A stretch of 31,849 bases of DNA from CAYXDO01 sp964463485 (GTDB lineage: Bacteria > Myxococcota > Kuafuiibacteriia > Kuafuiibacteriales > Kuafuiibacteriaceae), in NCBI GenBank assembly GCA_964463485.1, contig CAYXDO010000134.1:1-31849 (forward strand). Direction: 5' to 3'. The translations under genes and the position numbers were made by a program. How positions within the stretch are numbered: the first letter of the stretch is position 1; every line of letters starts with the position of its first letter. The notes beneath the pieces were generated by a model, which saw only the letters and a list, made by a program, of their open reading frames with translations, did no database searches and had not been told where the DNA came from. Of the stretch, positions 30,917 to 31,849 are shown piece by piece.

Positions 30917-31227
30917 GCTTCGCGTCCGAGAGGTCGAGCGGTCACTTCGGTGGGCAAGTGCGACTGAGTTCGACGGGGATGCACGACCGACTTGCGCGTG
31001 GCACCGGAAACTCTTGATCGACTCGCGCGAGAGAAGAGCATCACGCGGACCGTCCTTCGGGCGACCGAGGGGCAACTAGGTGATCGTCCACTCGCCGTGG
31101 GCCTCGGAGCACGTTCGCATCAGGCCGACAACGGCGTCGCCTGCCACAACGCCTGAGCGAGCCGAACCCGCTCCGCCGACGCGGACCTCCGGGGCAAGGT
31201 CGCCTCTCCTCGATACCCCGAGGTTCT

Positions 31228-31455
31228 GTGCGAGTAGTGAAGCATCTCCTTGCCGCCGGGGCTCGACCAGACGATCTTGATGGCTTCGGTTCTTCGCCGG
31301 CATCCGCGTGTCTGACTAGACTCACCGAAACCCAGCGCCGCGAGGCGTTCGGCGTGCTGGTGGATCACGTCCAACTTGCGGCTGGCGTAGCACTATCCGG
31401 ACGCGAGCTCTGTGACCGGCTCGCCATCACCGAGTTCATGTTGCGCAACGCCTGA
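31228..31455 (+). CDS. Possible short ankyrin-like ORF or gene remnant
   Basis: 75 residues from a GTG at 31228, with GAGG four bases upstream, which is rather close. It begins MRVVKHLLAAGARPDDLDGF and continues GSSPASACL, which follows the ankyrin pattern 'vv.lLLaaGA.pd..d..G.tP....a'. The second half (REAFGVLVDHVQLAAGVALS, then GRELCDRLAITEFMLRNA) is a plausible helical end and reaches a natural stop. Only one or one and a half repeats are present, so this is more likely the 3' end of a longer, decayed ankyrin gene than a complete protein; upstream in-frame sequence is not convincing. Small, uncertain. Confidence 0.35.
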   Translation: MRVVKHLLAAGARPDDLDGFGSSPASACLTRLTETQRREAFGVLVDHVQLAAGVALSGRELCDRLAITEFMLRNA

Positions 31456-31849
31456 CCCACGTCATTAGTATTAGTATCAGAGTAGGGCGCAGACGCCTGG
31501 CCATGAGTCCAAACGCGTCGCATACTGTCGTTGGAATGCTCACCAAGATGTGCCACTTTTGAAGTTTGAGAGTATCTGCGGAGTGTTTTCGTCCACCTCC
31601 ACGAACCTCCACGACCACGTATCTCACCCACGTCCACGAAATCGTCCACGCTCACGCGCACGATTCACGCCCACGCCTACGAAGCCTGCCGAAGCCAACC
31701 CATTGGGTTGGGCTGAGGTCGTTTCGGGAGCGACCTCGCGTGTTTCTTGCGGTGCCTCGAGCAAAATACTGCCGGGGATCGGCGCTGACCCAAAGTTAGG
31801 GGTGGACTTTGCGGGGCAAAGAACGTCCGCCGGTCGTCGTGAGCGTGAG
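31456..31849. other. Intergenic end of window with small hairpin
   Basis: No frame looks coding. It contains a CACG-rich repeat (31591-31682) and a hairpin CCAACCC (31695-31701), loop ATT, GGGTTGG (31705-31711). The last ~70 bases may belong to a feature that continues outside the window; nothing decisive is visible. Confidence 0.4.
31591..31682. repeat. Degenerate CACG-rich direct repeat tract
   Basis: About ten CACG units, many as TCCACG or CCCACG, occur in 92 bp with irregular 5-12 bp spacing (for example GTCCACGAA, CGTCCACGC, TTCACGCCCACGC). GTGGAC/CCACGT-type simple tracts are common in myxobacterial intergenic DNA. The irregular spacing suggests an old, mutated simple repeat rather than a protein-binding array. 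Confidence 0.5.

Noticed and set aside
31787..31815. Sequence near the window end as the end of an insertion sequence
   Set aside because: No matching inverted copy, target duplication or transposase is visible in the window.
1..31849. tRNA, rRNA, CRISPR or phage genes
   Set aside because: No cloverleaf, ribosomal segment, regularly spaced repeat array or phage structural/integrase gene was recognised by eye. A tRNAscan/Infernal run would be decisive.

Overview
The window looks like chromosome from a myxobacterium, most likely of the Polyangia type. It is GC-rich with long antisense open frames. It carries several hallmark families of that group: two proteins with a C-terminal Cys-rich/hydrophobic/Arg (MYXO-CTERM-like) sorting tail, a Myxococcus cysteine-rich (DUF4215-type) repeat, a PEGA-domain fragment, a Hanks-type Ser/Thr kinase, an FHA-containing sigma-54 activator and many lipoproteins. 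I saw no rRNA, tRNA, CRISPR array, intact insertion sequence or housekeeping gene. Species-level placement is not possible by eye.

Layout. 1-3.6 kb is a graveyard: a three-frame IS91-like transposase relic, a headless PEGA fragment, one intact small PsbP/DcrB-like gene (994-1536), a large REP-like hairpin (1930-2000), a REP-associated-type transposase relic, and a frameshifted FG-GAP/CARDB fragment. 3.6-7.5 kb has a TPR protein with an N-terminal membrane/signal segment, an unknown protein, and a secreted HEAT-like protein divergent from it. 7.7-10.0 kb is a 5'-nucleotidase-like protein with a C-terminal beta-rich region and an apparently lost metal site. 10.6-15.5 kb is a minus-strand set of surface proteins: a beta-helix-like MYXO-CTERM protein, a lipoprotein coupled to it by an ATGA overlap, and a lipoprotein with a eukaryote-like EGF module followed by a LamG-type domain. 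15.8-20.1 kb is regulatory: a coiled-coil protein, a tail-anchored Ser/Thr kinase and, divergently, an FHA/sigma-54 activator. A 177-bp palindromic element separates the coiled-coil gene from the kinase. 20.2-25.4 kb has an 847-residue propeller-like lipoprotein and an 821-residue protein combining two EF-hand loops, a long coiled coil and a glycine-rich hydrophobic C-terminus. 25.7-30.8 kb is a minus-strand run: a split TPR protein coupled to a metallophosphoesterase (TAATG), a lipoprotein and a second MYXO-CTERM protein. The last kilobase holds a possible ankyrin-like ORF and a CACG-rich repeat.

How the parts may work together. The kinase and the FHA activator share a 40-bp divergent start region, which suggests a phospho-dependent sigma-54 switch; their targets are unknown. 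Most other genes encode exported, lipidated or surface-anchored proteins, so the region reads as cell-envelope and signalling accessory DNA. The least explained gene is the EF-hand/coiled-coil/hydrophobic protein at 22983-25448, a candidate secreted or pore-forming effector by architecture only. Frame breaks recur (3.4 kb, 30.0 kb, transposon relics), so either real gene decay or residual assembly indels must be kept in mind.
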